From Stieleria magnilauensis (lineage in GTDB: Bacteria; Planctomycetota; Planctomycetia; Pirellulales; Pirellulaceae): 64,000 bases of DNA. The DNA is taken from the NCBI GenBank assembly GCA_007753675.1, contig CP036432.1:62001-126000 (forward strand). The letters are read 5' to 3'. Made by a program: the position numbers and the translations under genes. Of this stretch, positions 52,887 to 61,814 are shown piece by piece. The notes below the pieces were generated by a model that worked only from the letters and a program-made list of their open reading frames with translations, ran no database searches and was not told where the DNA came from. Numbering within the stretch: position 1 is the stretch's first letter; every line of letters starts with the position of its first letter.

Positions 52887-54062
52887 TCAAGCCCCCGGCG
52901 ACCAACCCGGTCGCGGGCTGGGGTGAATCAGCGGCGGCTGGTCACCGGCAAGTTTTCGGATTCGCTCGGCCATTTCGGCGACTGATTCGGGATCCGACAA
53001 GGGATCGATGGTGACTCGGAAGCAGACGGTTTGTTCGGGTTGAATTTCGACGACCCGATCATGCGAGGCTTCGAAGGAACGTTGGTTGGGAAAGTTGGTG
53101 GCCGGTTCCAGTCCGGTGACATAGCCGTCGGCGGGATCGGCCGTGTTTTTCCAAAGGACAAACCGCGGCAAGGTCTTGGTGCCGTAGGTGACCGCGAGTG
53201 CTTGGGAGGCATCGGCGTTTTGCAGCATCACCGAGGTCAAGTTGGCGGCATCGCTGCGGAGCTTGGCAAAATAGACGCGCTCGGCGTAACCGACTTGCGG
53301 CTCGCCAAACTCGTTGAACGATTCGATTTCGCCGGCCGACAGTTTGTCTTTGGGGGCCAGTTCTTCGATCGGCAGGATCAATTTCGAGCCGTCTTCCAGG
53401 ACGGGTTGGCCGACGTTGATGTGATACAACATTTGCACGGTTGCCGGCGTCGAACGCTCGTTGGTCACGTCGTCAAAGATCTGGACCGCTGCACTGCCGG
53501 CGTGGACGCGGATACGGCTGTTGAGCCGAAGATTGGTGAAGAACAGCCGGCTCTCGCGGAGATCGCCGATCAATTCCAGGCGCCCGGAGACTTCGTCGAA
53601 TTCGATCTGCAATCCGTCGGCGGGCAGATTGGCGATGCGTCCGTGCAGCGGATAGGCCAGTTTCCCGCTGTCGTCGTGCTCGGGGGCTCCGTTGCTTTCC
53701 AGCCCGCAGCGGACCACCAGTTCGTCGAACCCTTCCAGCCAGCCGAGTCCGCTGGGGTCGTGGATCGGGACCAGGGACGGGTGGACGGGGCCATCGACGG
53801 GGGAGTGCCAGCCGAAGCGACCGGAGTCGGATTCGATGCTCCAAATCGCCATCCCGCGTGTGGGGAGCACGTTGACGACGACGGCGCCGGTGTCGATCCG
53901 CACGATTTCGACCCCGTCGGCACGACCGCCGACGAATCGCCCGTGCCGCGTTTGGATTTTTCCCTTGGGCGATTCAATGGCGACCGAAAGCGGCGATTGA
54001 TCGTTCCAAACCACACTTTTGAGCCGATCGTCGATCGATCGAGCCGTCTTCGTTTTTACCAT
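52887..54062 (-). CDS. DUF4432 family aldose 1-epimerase-like protein
   Basis: The 391-residue protein begins with a short leader and then IESPKGKIQTRHGRFVGGRADGVEIVRIDTG. It has galactose-mutarotase-like features: VVVNVLPTRGMAIWS, PLHGRIANLPADG, NLRLNSRIRV, YHINVGQPVL, and GLEPATNFPNQRSFE near the end. DUF4432 proteins are mutarotase-fold sugar-binding proteins of unclear activity. It is divergent from a cupin gene, 238 bases apart, in a sugar-metabolism cluster. Its stop directly abuts the tandem array. Confidence 0.82.
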   Translation of the reverse strand: MVKTKTARSIDDRLKSVVWNDQSPLSVAIESPKGKIQTRHGRFVGGRADGVEIVRIDTGAVVVNVLPTRGMAIWSIESDSGRFGWHSPVDGPVHPSLVPIHDPSGLGWLEGFDELVVRCGLESNGAPEHDDSGKLAYPLHGRIANLPADGLQIEFDEVSGRLELIGDLRESRLFFTNLRLNSRIRVHAGSAAVQIFDDVTNERSTPATVQMLYHINVGQPVLEDGSKLILPIEELAPKDKLSAGEIESFNEFGEPQVGYAERVYFAKLRSDAANLTSVMLQNADASQALAVTYGTKTLPRFVLWKNTADPADGYVTGLEPATNFPNQRSFEASHDRVVEIQPEQTVCFRVTIDPLSDPESVAEMAERIRKLAGDQPPLIHPSPRPGWSPGA

Positions 54063-54300
54063 CAGAATTCCTTAATCTGTCTCCGCGGACGAATTGCCGC
54101 AGCCTGATCGCCGCGTGGCCGATCCCGCGCGGCGATTCGTTTCAGCCGATAGAATGACACGAATGGCATGGCGGTTTCTGCTCCGATTGGGGCAGGTCTG
54201 CATTCTTGTCGCACAGTGCTCCAATCAATACAACATGCGGGCAGACTTTCCGCCACAATAGCCCCAAAAATCTCCAACCCTTCCAACCATAAATTCATCC

Positions 54301-55551
54301 ATGACGAATGTGAAGCTCGACGACGGACTTATCCGAGGCGACTCGGTCACCTCGATTTTGGACTCCGCCATGGACGCTGGCGGCGGATTGTTGCGTTTGA
54401 CCCCGACCTGGGTCCCGCGGTCGTTCCTGCACCCGGGGCGTCGCATCAAGTTGCATCCGGGGGACTATTACCGGTTCGGGGCCGACCGGGGTGGGATCGA
54501 TGAACGCTGGTTCGGCAGCACCACCGACGCGGCCAACGACGGTCGCGTGTGGCACGAAGGCCAGAGTTTTTGCCTGTTCGAGGGCAAAAAATTCATGCTC
54601 AAAGAAGCCATCGCCGAACGGGGCAACGACATCGTCGGCGAAGCGATTTTTGGGAAATACAACCGCTGGCCCGTTTACAGCAAATTCTTTGACAACATGG
54701 GGCCGATCCCTCACCACATGCACCAGTCCTTCGAGGACGCGGCGCTGGTCGGACAAGAGGGGAAACCGGAAAGCTACTACTTCCCCCCACAGCTCAACAA
54801 CGTCGACAACAACTTCGCTTACACCTTCATGGGATTGGAACCGGGGACCAAGCCGGAAGACGTCCGCCGCTGTCTGGAAAATTGGAACGAAGGCGACAAC
54901 GGGATTCTGGACCTGAGCCGCGCCTACCGATTGAAGCGGGGGACCGGTTGGTTGATCCCGCCGGGCGTTCTGCACGCACCCGGATCGTTGTGCACCTATG
55001 AACCGCAGTGGGGCAGCGACGTGTTCGGGATGTACCAGTCGATCGTCGAAGGACGCTACGTGCCCTGGGAATTGCTGGTCAAGGACATGCCCGAAGAGAA
55101 GCACCAAGACCTGGATTTCATCGTCGGCCAGCTCGACTGGGACAAAAATGTTGACACTCACTTTAAAGAGAGCAACTACTTGGAGCCGATCGTGGACGAG
55201 AACCGCAGCGGCGACGGCTTCGTCGACAAGTGGATCGTTTACGGCACCGTCGACGGCCAGCAGTTGTTCAGCGCCAAAGAGTTGACGGTCGCGCCCGGGG
55301 CCAAGTGCACGCTTAAAGATCCTGGTGCGAGCAGCTGGATCACGGTGCAAGGTCGTGGGCGAATGGGAGCCTTGGACCTGCAGACGCCGGCCATGATTCG
55401 TTTCGGTGAAAACACGTCCGATGAAGTCTTTATCTCGCACGTCGCCGCAACCGGTGGTGTGGAGATCGAAAACCTGGGCACCGAACCGTTAGTCGGACTG
55501 CGTTACTTCGGCCCCAACACGCATAGCGACCTGCCCAAAGGCGGCTCTTGA
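54301..55551 (+). CDS. Cupin-type protein related to class I mannose-6-phosphate isomerases
   Basis: The 416-residue protein has cupin-like metal motifs: GPIPHHMHQSFEDAALVGQEG (His-rich, with HxH), IPPGVLHAPGSLC with another His, and FGMYQSIVEGRY. The overall layout of a duplicated cupin resembles phosphomannose isomerase, but the sequence is divergent and the substrate is unknown. It opens a co-directional group with a TIM-barrel isomerase and a Gfo/Idh/MocA dehydrogenase. The gap after it contains a hairpin and a direct repeat. Confidence 0.65.
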   Translation: MTNVKLDDGLIRGDSVTSILDSAMDAGGGLLRLTPTWVPRSFLHPGRRIKLHPGDYYRFGADRGGIDERWFGSTTDAANDGRVWHEGQSFCLFEGKKFMLKEAIAERGNDIVGEAIFGKYNRWPVYSKFFDNMGPIPHHMHQSFEDAALVGQEGKPESYYFPPQLNNVDNNFAYTFMGLEPGTKPEDVRRCLENWNEGDNGILDLSRAYRLKRGTGWLIPPGVLHAPGSLCTYEPQWGSDVFGMYQSIVEGRYVPWELLVKDMPEEKHQDLDFIVGQLDWDKNVDTHFKESNYLEPIVDENRSGDGFVDKWIVYGTVDGQQLFSAKELTVAPGAKCTLKDPGASSWITVQGRGRMGALDLQTPAMIRFGENTSDEVFISHVAATGGVEIENLGTEPLVGLRYFGPNTHSDLPKGGS

Positions 55552-55567
55552 TTCCACTTCCTGCTCT

Positions 55568-55599
55568 TGATGGCCCGCGCGGCAACGCTTGGGCCATCA
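55568..55599 (+). terminator. Hairpin after the cupin gene
   Basis: Arms TGATGGCCC (55568-55576) and GGGCCATCA (55591-55599) pair over 9 bp. No T-run follows, so it may be an attenuating hairpin rather than a true terminator. Confidence 0.4.
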
Positions 55600-55607
55600 T
55601 CCCCATT

Positions 55608-55656
55608 GCGATCGAATAGAATCGCAGCCTGATAGCGATCGAATAGAATTGCAGCC
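55608..55656. repeat. 22-bp direct repeat in the cupin-isomerase gap
   Basis: GCGATCGAATAGAATCGCAG plus CC is repeated at 55608-55629 and 55635-55656 with one mismatch. It lies before the TIM-barrel gene, in the 175-base gap. Confidence 0.75.
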
Positions 55657-55726
55657 AGCGCGACGGCTGCGAATCCCAAAATCGAACTCCTGAATCGACC
55701 CTCATCCCCCGAATTCGAAAAACACG

Positions 55727-56737
55727 ATGAAACTTCACAACGCGATGTGGCCCGGACTGGTTGGCAAAGGCGACGGCCCCGACCAAGAACCGCCGATCAG
55801 TTTGGAACACATGCTTGACCTGACGGCCGCGGCCGAAGTGAACGGGCGAAAGTTTGACGGTATCGATTACTTTCTGTTCCTGCCGCACACCGATCCGGAA
55901 GCCAGCGACGACGACCTGCGGAAGATCGCCGACCTGATCCAGTCCAAGGGGTTTAGCGTCGGATCGCTGGTCGCACCGGTCTGGCCGGGCACGATCGGTG
56001 ATTCGGCGATGGGCGACAAGGAACAGACCGACAAGTTCCTTTCGGCGGTCAAAATGGCTTGCCGCGTCGCCGGAATTTTTAACGAGCACGGCGTCCGCCA
56101 GTACGGCGTGATCCGAATCGACAGCGCCGAATTCGGCGTCGAAAAGTGGCGAGAAGATCCGCAGGCCAACACCAGCAAGATCGCCAACACGTTCCGCGAG
56201 GCCGCCAAGATCGCCGCCGACCACGGCGAACGGCTGGCTGCCGAAGGCGAAATCTGTTGGGCCGGCATGCACAGCTGGAAAGACATGCTGGACCTGTTGG
56301 AAGCCGTCGGGATGCCCGAAACGCTTGGTTTCCAAGCCGACTTGGCCCACACGTATTTGTATCTGATGGGTTACAACGCCCCCGAGCACGCGCTGCTGCA
56401 CGACGGGTACAGCGACGAAGAGCTTTATGCCGCTTACGAGAAGATGACCGACAAGCTGCGGCCCTGGACGATCGATTTTCACGTCGCCCAAAACGATGGA
56501 GAAGTCCACGGCGCCGGCGACCACGACAAGACCGGCAAACACTGCCGCGCCGATGACCCCAACGGTAAGTTGGACATCGTCAAGTGCGCCGGATACTGGC
56601 TCAAAGACGCCGAGCAACGCGGCATCAAACACATCTGCTGGGACGGTTGCATGTTCCCCAACGAAACGCTGGAACAGCCCGGAACGTGGAACACGATCCT
56701 TGAAACCATGATCAAAGTCGACGAGTCGCTGAAGTAA
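55727..56737 (+). CDS. Sugar phosphate isomerase/epimerase-like TIM-barrel protein
   Basis: The 336-residue protein belongs to the AP endonuclease 2/xylose isomerase-like barrel group. Typical parts are [65 protein letters not shown] (metal Glu), [18 protein letters not shown] (metal Asp-His) and [19 protein letters not shown] with more ligands. It should bind a divalent metal and act on a ketose, inosose or a 3-keto-sugar. It is followed 83 bases later by a Gfo/Idh/MocA gene, the usual partner. Confidence 0.85.
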   Translation: MKLHNAMWPGLVGKGDGPDQEPPISLEHMLDLTAAAEVNGRKFDGIDYFLFLPHTDPEASDDDLRKIADLIQSKGFSVGSLVAPVWPGTIGDSAMGDKEQTDKFLSAVKMACRVAGIFNEHGVRQYGVIRIDSAEFGVEKWREDPQANTSKIANTFREAAKIAADHGERLAAEGEICWAGMHSWKDMLDLLEAVGMPETLGFQADLAHTYLYLMGYNAPEHALLHDGYSDEELYAAYEKMTDKLRPWTIDFHVAQNDGEVHGAGDHDKTGKHCRADDPNGKLDIVKCAGYWLKDAEQRGIKHICWDGCMFPNETLEQPGTWNTILETMIKVDESLK

Positions 56738-56820
56738 CGCAGCGGCAATCGGGCAACCGCTGTGCCCATTGCACTGATGATAACACCGCTTTCCATTCCT
56801 TCACAACGCAACAACCAACT

Positions 56821-57951
56821 ATGAAACCTCTCAATATCGGCATGGTCGGCTACGGATTCATGGGCCGCACCCACAGCAACGGGTACTGCCAAGCCAACCA
56901 CTTCTTTGATCTCGAGTACAAGCCTGTCTTGAAAGCGGTCTGTGCGCGAAACAAGGACAAGGCCCAAGCGTTTGCCGACCAATGGGGTTATGAGTCGATC
57001 GAGACGGATTGGCGCGAGATGCTCAAACGTGACGATATCGATGCGATCGACGTCTGCACGCCGAACAACCTGCACAAAGAAATCTCGATCGCTGCCGCCG
57101 AAGCCGGCAAGATGGTGTTGTGCGAAAAGCCGATCGCGATGAACGTCGCCGAAGGCGAAGAGATGTGCGATGCGGTCGAGAAGGCCGGTGTCGCCAACAT
57201 GGTTTGGTACAACTATCGACGCGTCCCCGCCGTGTCGCTGGCCAAGCAGCTGATCGATGAAGGTCGATTGGGACGGATCTTTCACTACCGCGCAAACTTC
57301 CTGCAAGACTGGACGATCAATGCGGACGTTCCCCAAGGCGGTGCGGCCACATGGCGACTCGATGCCGAAGCCGCCGGCAGCGGCGTGACCGGTGACCTGC
57401 TGGCCCACTGCATCGATACCGCCCTCTGGCTCAACGGCGGCATCACCGACGTTTCCGCCGTCGCCGAAACGTTCATCAAAGAACGAACGCACGCCGAGAC
57501 CGGTGCCAAGCAAGCCGTCAAGATCGACGACGCCTGCACGTTCCATTGCCATTTCAACAACGGATCGTTGGGGCTGTTCGAATCGACCCGCTACGCACGC
57601 GGCCACAAGGCGCTGTACACGTTGGAAATCAATGGCGAACACGCTTCGATCCGGTGGGATCTGCACGACCTGCATCGCTTGGAGTATTTCGATCACAGCG
57701 ATGATTCGATCGTCCGCGGTTGGAGAAGCGTTCACGTCAGCGACGGCGATCAGCCCTACATGGGCAACTGGTGGGTGCCGGGATTGAACATCGGCTACGA
57801 ACACACCTTCATTCACCAAGTCGCCGACTTCCTGAAATCGCTGGAAACCGGTGAACCGATTGAACCGAGTTTCCGCACGGCTCTGGAGACGCAAAAGGTT
57901 TGCGATGCCGTCCTCGCCAGCGCCCACGAGCGAGCCTGGAAAACGATTTAG
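56821..57951 (+). CDS. Gfo/Idh/MocA family oxidoreductase
   Basis: The 376-residue protein has the Rossmann motif [17 protein letters not shown], then [29 protein letters not shown] (EKP catalytic Lys) and the C-terminal alpha/beta domain with [22 protein letters not shown]. It is an NAD(P)-dependent sugar or inositol dehydrogenase; the substrate is not known. With the cupin, TIM-barrel and DUF4432 proteins it forms a likely catabolic cluster. Confidence 0.9.
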   Translation: MKPLNIGMVGYGFMGRTHSNGYCQANHFFDLEYKPVLKAVCARNKDKAQAFADQWGYESIETDWREMLKRDDIDAIDVCTPNNLHKEISIAAAEAGKMVLCEKPIAMNVAEGEEMCDAVEKAGVANMVWYNYRRVPAVSLAKQLIDEGRLGRIFHYRANFLQDWTINADVPQGGAATWRLDAEAAGSGVTGDLLAHCIDTALWLNGGITDVSAVAETFIKERTHAETGAKQAVKIDDACTFHCHFNNGSLGLFESTRYARGHKALYTLEINGEHASIRWDLHDLHRLEYFDHSDDSIVRGWRSVHVSDGDQPYMGNWWVPGLNIGYEHTFIHQVADFLKSLETGEPIEPSFRTALETQKVCDAVLASAHERAWKTI

Positions 57952-57963
57952 TCGTTCGACTTC

Positions 57964-58010
57964 GTAGGGCATGCTGTGCATGCCAATCGTCACGCCCAGC
58001 GTGACGTACG
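57964..58010. repeat. Double-hairpin repeat, GGCATGC family, copy 1
   Basis: Arms GGCATGC (57968-57974) and GCATGCC (57978-57984) around TGT, then CGTCACGC (57988-57995) and GCGTGACG (57999-58006) around CCA. A related copy is at 58376-58423. Both flank the small membrane protein gene. Confidence 0.65.
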
Positions 58011-58012
58011 CG

Positions 58013-58270
58013 CTAGGCACGCTGTCCGCCACGGACCCAACCGAGCGTCGCCAAGGTAAACGTGGCCAGGGCGACGCCGAGGTATCCGAGGGTCCAGCCG
58101 AGCGATCGTGATTCGGCCCAGGCGTACCAGGCACCCAGTGTGGCCATGGCGATGATTGCAACGGCCACGATCAGTAGCATCGGGGACCTGGATCCCGTCA
58201 CCGCCGAACGCAGCAGGTAGGCGACCGCGACGGCAACGACGACAAGAAAGACTGCGAGGGTGGCACCCAT
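58013..58270 (-). CDS. Small three-helix membrane protein of unknown function
   Basis: The ATG at 58270 gives 85 residues with three hydrophobic helices (ATLAVFLVVVAVAVAYLL, MLLIVAVAIIAMATLGAW and TLGYLGVALATFTLATLGWV). No family is recognised. It is flanked on both sides by copies of the same double-hairpin repeat. The repeat symmetry around it could point to a captured or excised cassette, but this is speculative. Confidence 0.55.
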   Translation of the reverse strand: MGATLAVFLVVVAVAVAYLLRSAVTGSRSPMLLIVAVAIIAMATLGAWYAWAESRSLGWTLGYLGVALATFTLATLGWVRGGQRA

Positions 58271-58375
58271 GTTGGAACTCGTCCGGCAGGTGGTGATGGT
58301 CAGTGCTTCATCAGAGCCCGCCGAACGCCTTTGATTCGGAAGTTCCTGTGGTTCGGCCGCGATTGTCCGAGTTTT

Positions 58376-58423
58376 GTGGGGCATGCGGTGCATGCTCGAC
58401 GTGTCGCGCCGCGTGACCTACGT
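58376..58423. repeat. Double-hairpin repeat, GGCATGC family, copy 2 (diverged)
   Basis: GTGGGGCATGCGGTGCATGC followed by a diverged GTGTCGCGCCGCGTGAC parallels the copy at 57964-58010. Its right end overlaps the stop codon of glutamate dehydrogenase (58418-58420). Confidence 0.55.
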
Positions 58424-59659
58424 CAATCCCGCCAGTTCGGTGGCGCGGCGGACGCGAGTGATCCCGATCATGTAGGCGGCCGTGCGAAGGGAGATGTCCT
58501 GTTCGTGTGCGTTCTGCCAGACGTGTTCAAAGGCTTCCGAGAGCGTTCGATCCAGTTCTTGGCGGACGCGGTCCAAGGTCCAGCGATAGTGTTGTCGGTT
58601 CTGGACCCATTCGAAATAGCTGACCGTCACACCGCCGGCGTTGGCCAGAATGTCGGGCAGGATGGTGACGCCGTGGTCATGCAGGATCTTGTCGGCATCG
58701 GGATCGACCGGGCCATTGGCGGCTTCGATGATCGCTTTGGCCGAGATCTTCTTGGCGTTCTTTTCGGTGATCACTCCGCCGAGCGCCGCGGGAATCAGGA
58801 TATCGACGTTTGGCAGGGTCAGCAGCGCATCGGTCGGTAAGACGTCGCATTCCTTGAACCCTTCCAGCAGCCCGTATGGATGTTGTAGTTTGTGATGAAG
58901 TGCGGCGGCGATATCCAACCCTTCTTTGCGGTAGTACGTCCCGGTGATGTCACTGATCGCGATGACGGGGAATTGTGCTTCGGACAAGAACTTTGCCGCA
59001 TGGGATCCGACGTTCCCAAAGCCCTGGATGGCGATGCTGGTTGCTTCGGGTTTCATGCCGAGTCGTTTGGTCAGCTTGACCGTCAACGTGCCCACGCCGC
59101 GGCCGGTCGCTTCTTCGCGGCCCTTGGCACCGTATTCTTCGACGGGTTTACCGGTGATCACGGCGGGATTGAACCCATGGTATTTTTCCCACTGGTTGCG
59201 AAACCAGGCCATCACGCGATGATCGGTGCCCATGTCGGGTGCGGGGATATCGGTGTCGGGGCCGACGATGTCGTGGATTTGGTCGACGAACACACGGGTC
59301 AGCCGTTCCAATTCGCGCGTCGACAGCGATCGCGGGTCCACGCCGATCCCGCCCTTGGCGCCTCCATAGGGAAGATTGACGACGGCGGTCTTCCACGTCA
59401 TCAGACTCGCCAGCGATCGCGTCTCATCCAAGTTGACTTCGGGGTGATACCGCAAGCCGCCTTTCATCGGTCCGCGGCTGTTGTCGTGCTGGACGCGAAA
59501 TCCGACAAAGGTCGCCAGCGAGCCGTCATCGCGTTCGATGGAAACCTGGACCCGGATTTCCCGTGACGCCATCAGCATCGCTTCGCGCGTCTGGGGGCTC
59601 AGATCAAGATGTTCGGCAGCGGTGTGAAAATATCGGCGAGTCGCCTCGAAAGCTCTCAT
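58418..59659 (-). CDS. gdhA: Glutamate dehydrogenase
   Basis: The ATG at 59659 gives 413 residues. Motifs are RVQHDNSRGPMKGGLRYHPEV (glutamate side chain binding), LMTWKTAVVNLPYGGAKGGI with the catalytic Lys, DIPAPDMGTD, and the NAD(P) motif IQGFGNVGSHAAKF. It reversibly converts 2-oxoglutarate and ammonia to glutamate. The frame continues upstream for 55 more residues, but those are basic and unlike the family. It is alone on its strand, with a 71-base gap to the next gene. Confidence 0.93.
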   Translation of the reverse strand: MRAFEATRRYFHTAAEHLDLSPQTREAMLMASREIRVQVSIERDDGSLATFVGFRVQHDNSRGPMKGGLRYHPEVNLDETRSLASLMTWKTAVVNLPYGGAKGGIGVDPRSLSTRELERLTRVFVDQIHDIVGPDTDIPAPDMGTDHRVMAWFRNQWEKYHGFNPAVITGKPVEEYGAKGREEATGRGVGTLTVKLTKRLGMKPEATSIAIQGFGNVGSHAAKFLSEAQFPVIAISDITGTYYRKEGLDIAAALHHKLQHPYGLLEGFKECDVLPTDALLTLPNVDILIPAALGGVITEKNAKKISAKAIIEAANGPVDPDADKILHDHGVTILPDILANAGGVTVSYFEWVQNRQHYRWTLDRVRQELDRTLSEAFEHVWQNAHEQDISLRTAAYMIGITRVRRATELAGLT

Positions 59660-59730
59660 CGTGATCGCCCGGATGGTGTGGTGAAGGGGATGCGCTTCAA
59701 GTGTAGCTTGGGGTGTGGCGTGCTGACGAG

Positions 59731-60687
59731 TCAGGCTGCGGCACGGCGGGTCTGCTTGCGGCGTTTTTCGTCGTGGCGGATCGCGATCACGCGCCGTTTG
59801 ATGTCCACTTCGTGGGGAAGCCACTCGGACAGGCTACCGGTCTGGAAATATTCCTCGGCCAGTGCCCGGATCGACCGCGTCTGCACGTGTCGCCGGACTT
59901 GTGTTTTCCAAACCGCGATCGGGGCTCGCAGTGTCGCGCCGATCAATGCCCATCCGCAGCGGCATTCCGGGATCGGGTATCCGGTGTAGGATTCGGTTTC
60001 TTCGGCCGCCCGATCCAGGATCAGGCTGACCGCGGTGATCGCCAAAGAGAATAGTTCTGCCAGAGACGTGAGGGTGTGTTCGTCGATCCCCTGGCGGGGG
60101 TCTCGCACGCCTTCGTGGAAACGATAGTGTCGGATCAGCCGATCGCAGTGCCCGTGGGCGTGACGCGCCATGTGCATCATCAACGAGCCCAACCAACCCG
60201 GGTCGTCGGCAAGTTGAATGATGACGTTGATTTGATCGTCATGCCATTTCTGTCGGATGCGATCGTAAGCTTGATCGACACTCCATTCCAACGGACGGTG
60301 AATCAACGCCTCCCGCTCGGTGCTGATCGTGTGCAGGGGCTGGGCCATGTCGGTCACGTAGTGCGACAGCACCCCGGCCGCATGGGCCGCATCACGGAAC
60401 CGTTCTGCGCGGAGGTATTTCTGCAGGCGGTTGTACCACTGGTGGGCCACGCGTGGAGCGCCGCCCCAATAGCCCTCGCGAACATGCAGAATGTGATTGT
60501 GGTAATCACGAAACCGCACGTCCGGGTCGATCGCACCGCGGAGAAACGATCGGTGGTAGTACAGCAGCCAAGCGGTGAACCGTTTCCCGGCATCGGAGCG
60601 GATCATCGGCAACGCGTCGATCGCGAAGCGCTGGTGCGTGCCTTGGCAGTGCGTTCGGCGAATGATCGCGTGCAATCGATTGGTCAT
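59731..60687 (-). CDS. Zinc-dependent phospholipase C / S1-P1 nuclease-like protein
   Basis: The 318-residue protein has the metal motif AAGVLSHYVTDMAQPLHTISTE (HxxxD...H), typical of phospholipase C and S1/P1 nuclease families, and further His residues (HMARHAHGHCD). There is no clear signal peptide, which is unusual for this family. It may act on phosphodiester bonds, but the substrate is not known. The C-terminal 30 residues are basic. It is 32 bases downstream of the MscS gene on the same strand. Confidence 0.7.
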   Translation of the reverse strand: MTNRLHAIIRRTHCQGTHQRFAIDALPMIRSDAGKRFTAWLLYYHRSFLRGAIDPDVRFRDYHNHILHVREGYWGGAPRVAHQWYNRLQKYLRAERFRDAAHAAGVLSHYVTDMAQPLHTISTEREALIHRPLEWSVDQAYDRIRQKWHDDQINVIIQLADDPGWLGSLMMHMARHAHGHCDRLIRHYRFHEGVRDPRQGIDEHTLTSLAELFSLAITAVSLILDRAAEETESYTGYPIPECRCGWALIGATLRAPIAVWKTQVRRHVQTRSIRALAEEYFQTGSLSEWLPHEVDIKRRVIAIRHDEKRRKQTRRAAA

Positions 60688-60719
60688 GGCGTTGGCAAGC
60701 AGGATGCTTACCCCACTGC

Positions 60720-61730
60720 TTAAGACGCGTAGGGCAGGCTGCCGTCACGGTGAACCGGTCGCATGCGTGGACGCGTGGGGACGTGTCGGTCGGTCCCTTG
60801 CACGTCGGCCGCGTCGATGCGGTTGAGATGAATGTCCATCTGCGGATAGGGAATCCCAATGCCGACCGCGTCGAGTTGCCGTTTGATTTCCGCGGTTAAG
60901 GATTCGGTCAGTTTCCAATAGTCGGCCGACTTGACCCACATGCGGACTTTCCACTCCACGGCGCTGTCGCCAAGGTTGCCGAGAATAACAGCGGTGCCGC
61001 GGCCTTCGCCATGAATCGTTTGCTGTTGGAACACGTCGGCGGCGGCTTGCAAAGCGTGTCGGGTTGCATCGATGTTCGCGTCATAGTCGACGCCGACGAG
61101 CACCTCGACACGGCGATGGGCATGGAAGCTGATGTTTTCGATCGTGGCGCCGCTGATCGAACTGTTGGGGATGATCAATCGTCGATTGTCGGGGGTGTCC
61201 AGCGTGGTGGTGAACAGGTCGATTTCGTTGACCTTGCCTGAAACGCCGGCGATGTTGACCACGTCGCCGACTTTGAAGGGACGAAAGACGATCATCAACA
61301 CGCCGGCGGCAAAGTTGCTGAGCGTGCCTTGAAACGCCAAGCCGATCGCGAAACCGGCGGCCGCCAGAATGGCCGCCATTCCGCCCAGCGGTGCACCCAG
61401 CTTGCTGGCCACCGCGGCGATCAGACTGAGCATCACGCTGTAGAAAATGGCGGTTCCGACGAACCGTCCAAAGGTCTCGTCGATCCGTTCGCGGATCGGC
61501 CGGCTGATGATTCGCGACACGTACTTGGCAGCGAAGTAGCCGCAGAAAATGACGGCCAATCCGAAGCAGGCCGGAACCAGGTTGGGCAGCACGGTGTTTT
61601 CGAGGTACTCGGTCACGCCCTGGAATTCACCGTTGAGCATTTGGCTGAGCACGCCGTCCAGCGCCGATTCGTTTGTCGTGTCGCCCGAGGGCGTGTCTGT
61701 CGTCGGAATGCTTGCTTCTGCCAGCAACAT
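60720..61730 (-). CDS. Small-conductance mechanosensitive channel (MscS family)
   Basis: The 336-residue protein has two to three N-terminal helices and the pore helix GMAAILAAAGFAIGLAFQGTLSNFAAG, followed by the beta domain IVFRPFKVGDVVNIAGVSGKV and the alpha/beta C-terminal domain (RRLIIPNSSISGATIENIS). These match the MscS fold. It opens under membrane tension to release solutes on hypo-osmotic shock. It begins 84 bases before (in transcription) a convergent-free gap; the next gene upstream, the CE15 esterase, is on the same strand. Confidence 0.92.
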   Translation of the reverse strand: MLLAEASIPTTDTPSGDTTNESALDGVLSQMLNGEFQGVTEYLENTVLPNLVPACFGLAVIFCGYFAAKYVSRIISRPIRERIDETFGRFVGTAIFYSVMLSLIAAVASKLGAPLGGMAAILAAAGFAIGLAFQGTLSNFAAGVLMIVFRPFKVGDVVNIAGVSGKVNEIDLFTTTLDTPDNRRLIIPNSSISGATIENISFHAHRRVEVLVGVDYDANIDATRHALQAAADVFQQQTIHGEGRGTAVILGNLGDSAVEWKVRMWVKSADYWKLTESLTAEIKRQLDAVGIGIPYPQMDIHLNRIDAADVQGTDRHVPTRPRMRPVHRDGSLPYAS

Positions 61731-61814
61731 CGCGATTCATCCTTGAATGGCGGGAGAGAGTCCTGTTCGAGACGGCTATACGAAATTTGCCCGGCCCGCG
61801 TAAAGTGACGTTTT

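Noticed and set aside
54295-55440. A 381-codon minus-strand frame opposite the cupin gene
   Set aside because: The plus strand encodes a cupin with clear metal motifs; the minus translation has no recognisable feature.
56479-58161. A 560-codon minus-strand frame across the dehydrogenase gene
   Set aside because: Antisense to a clear Gfo/Idh/MocA gene and spanning the intergenic gap; treated as a GC-rich shadow.
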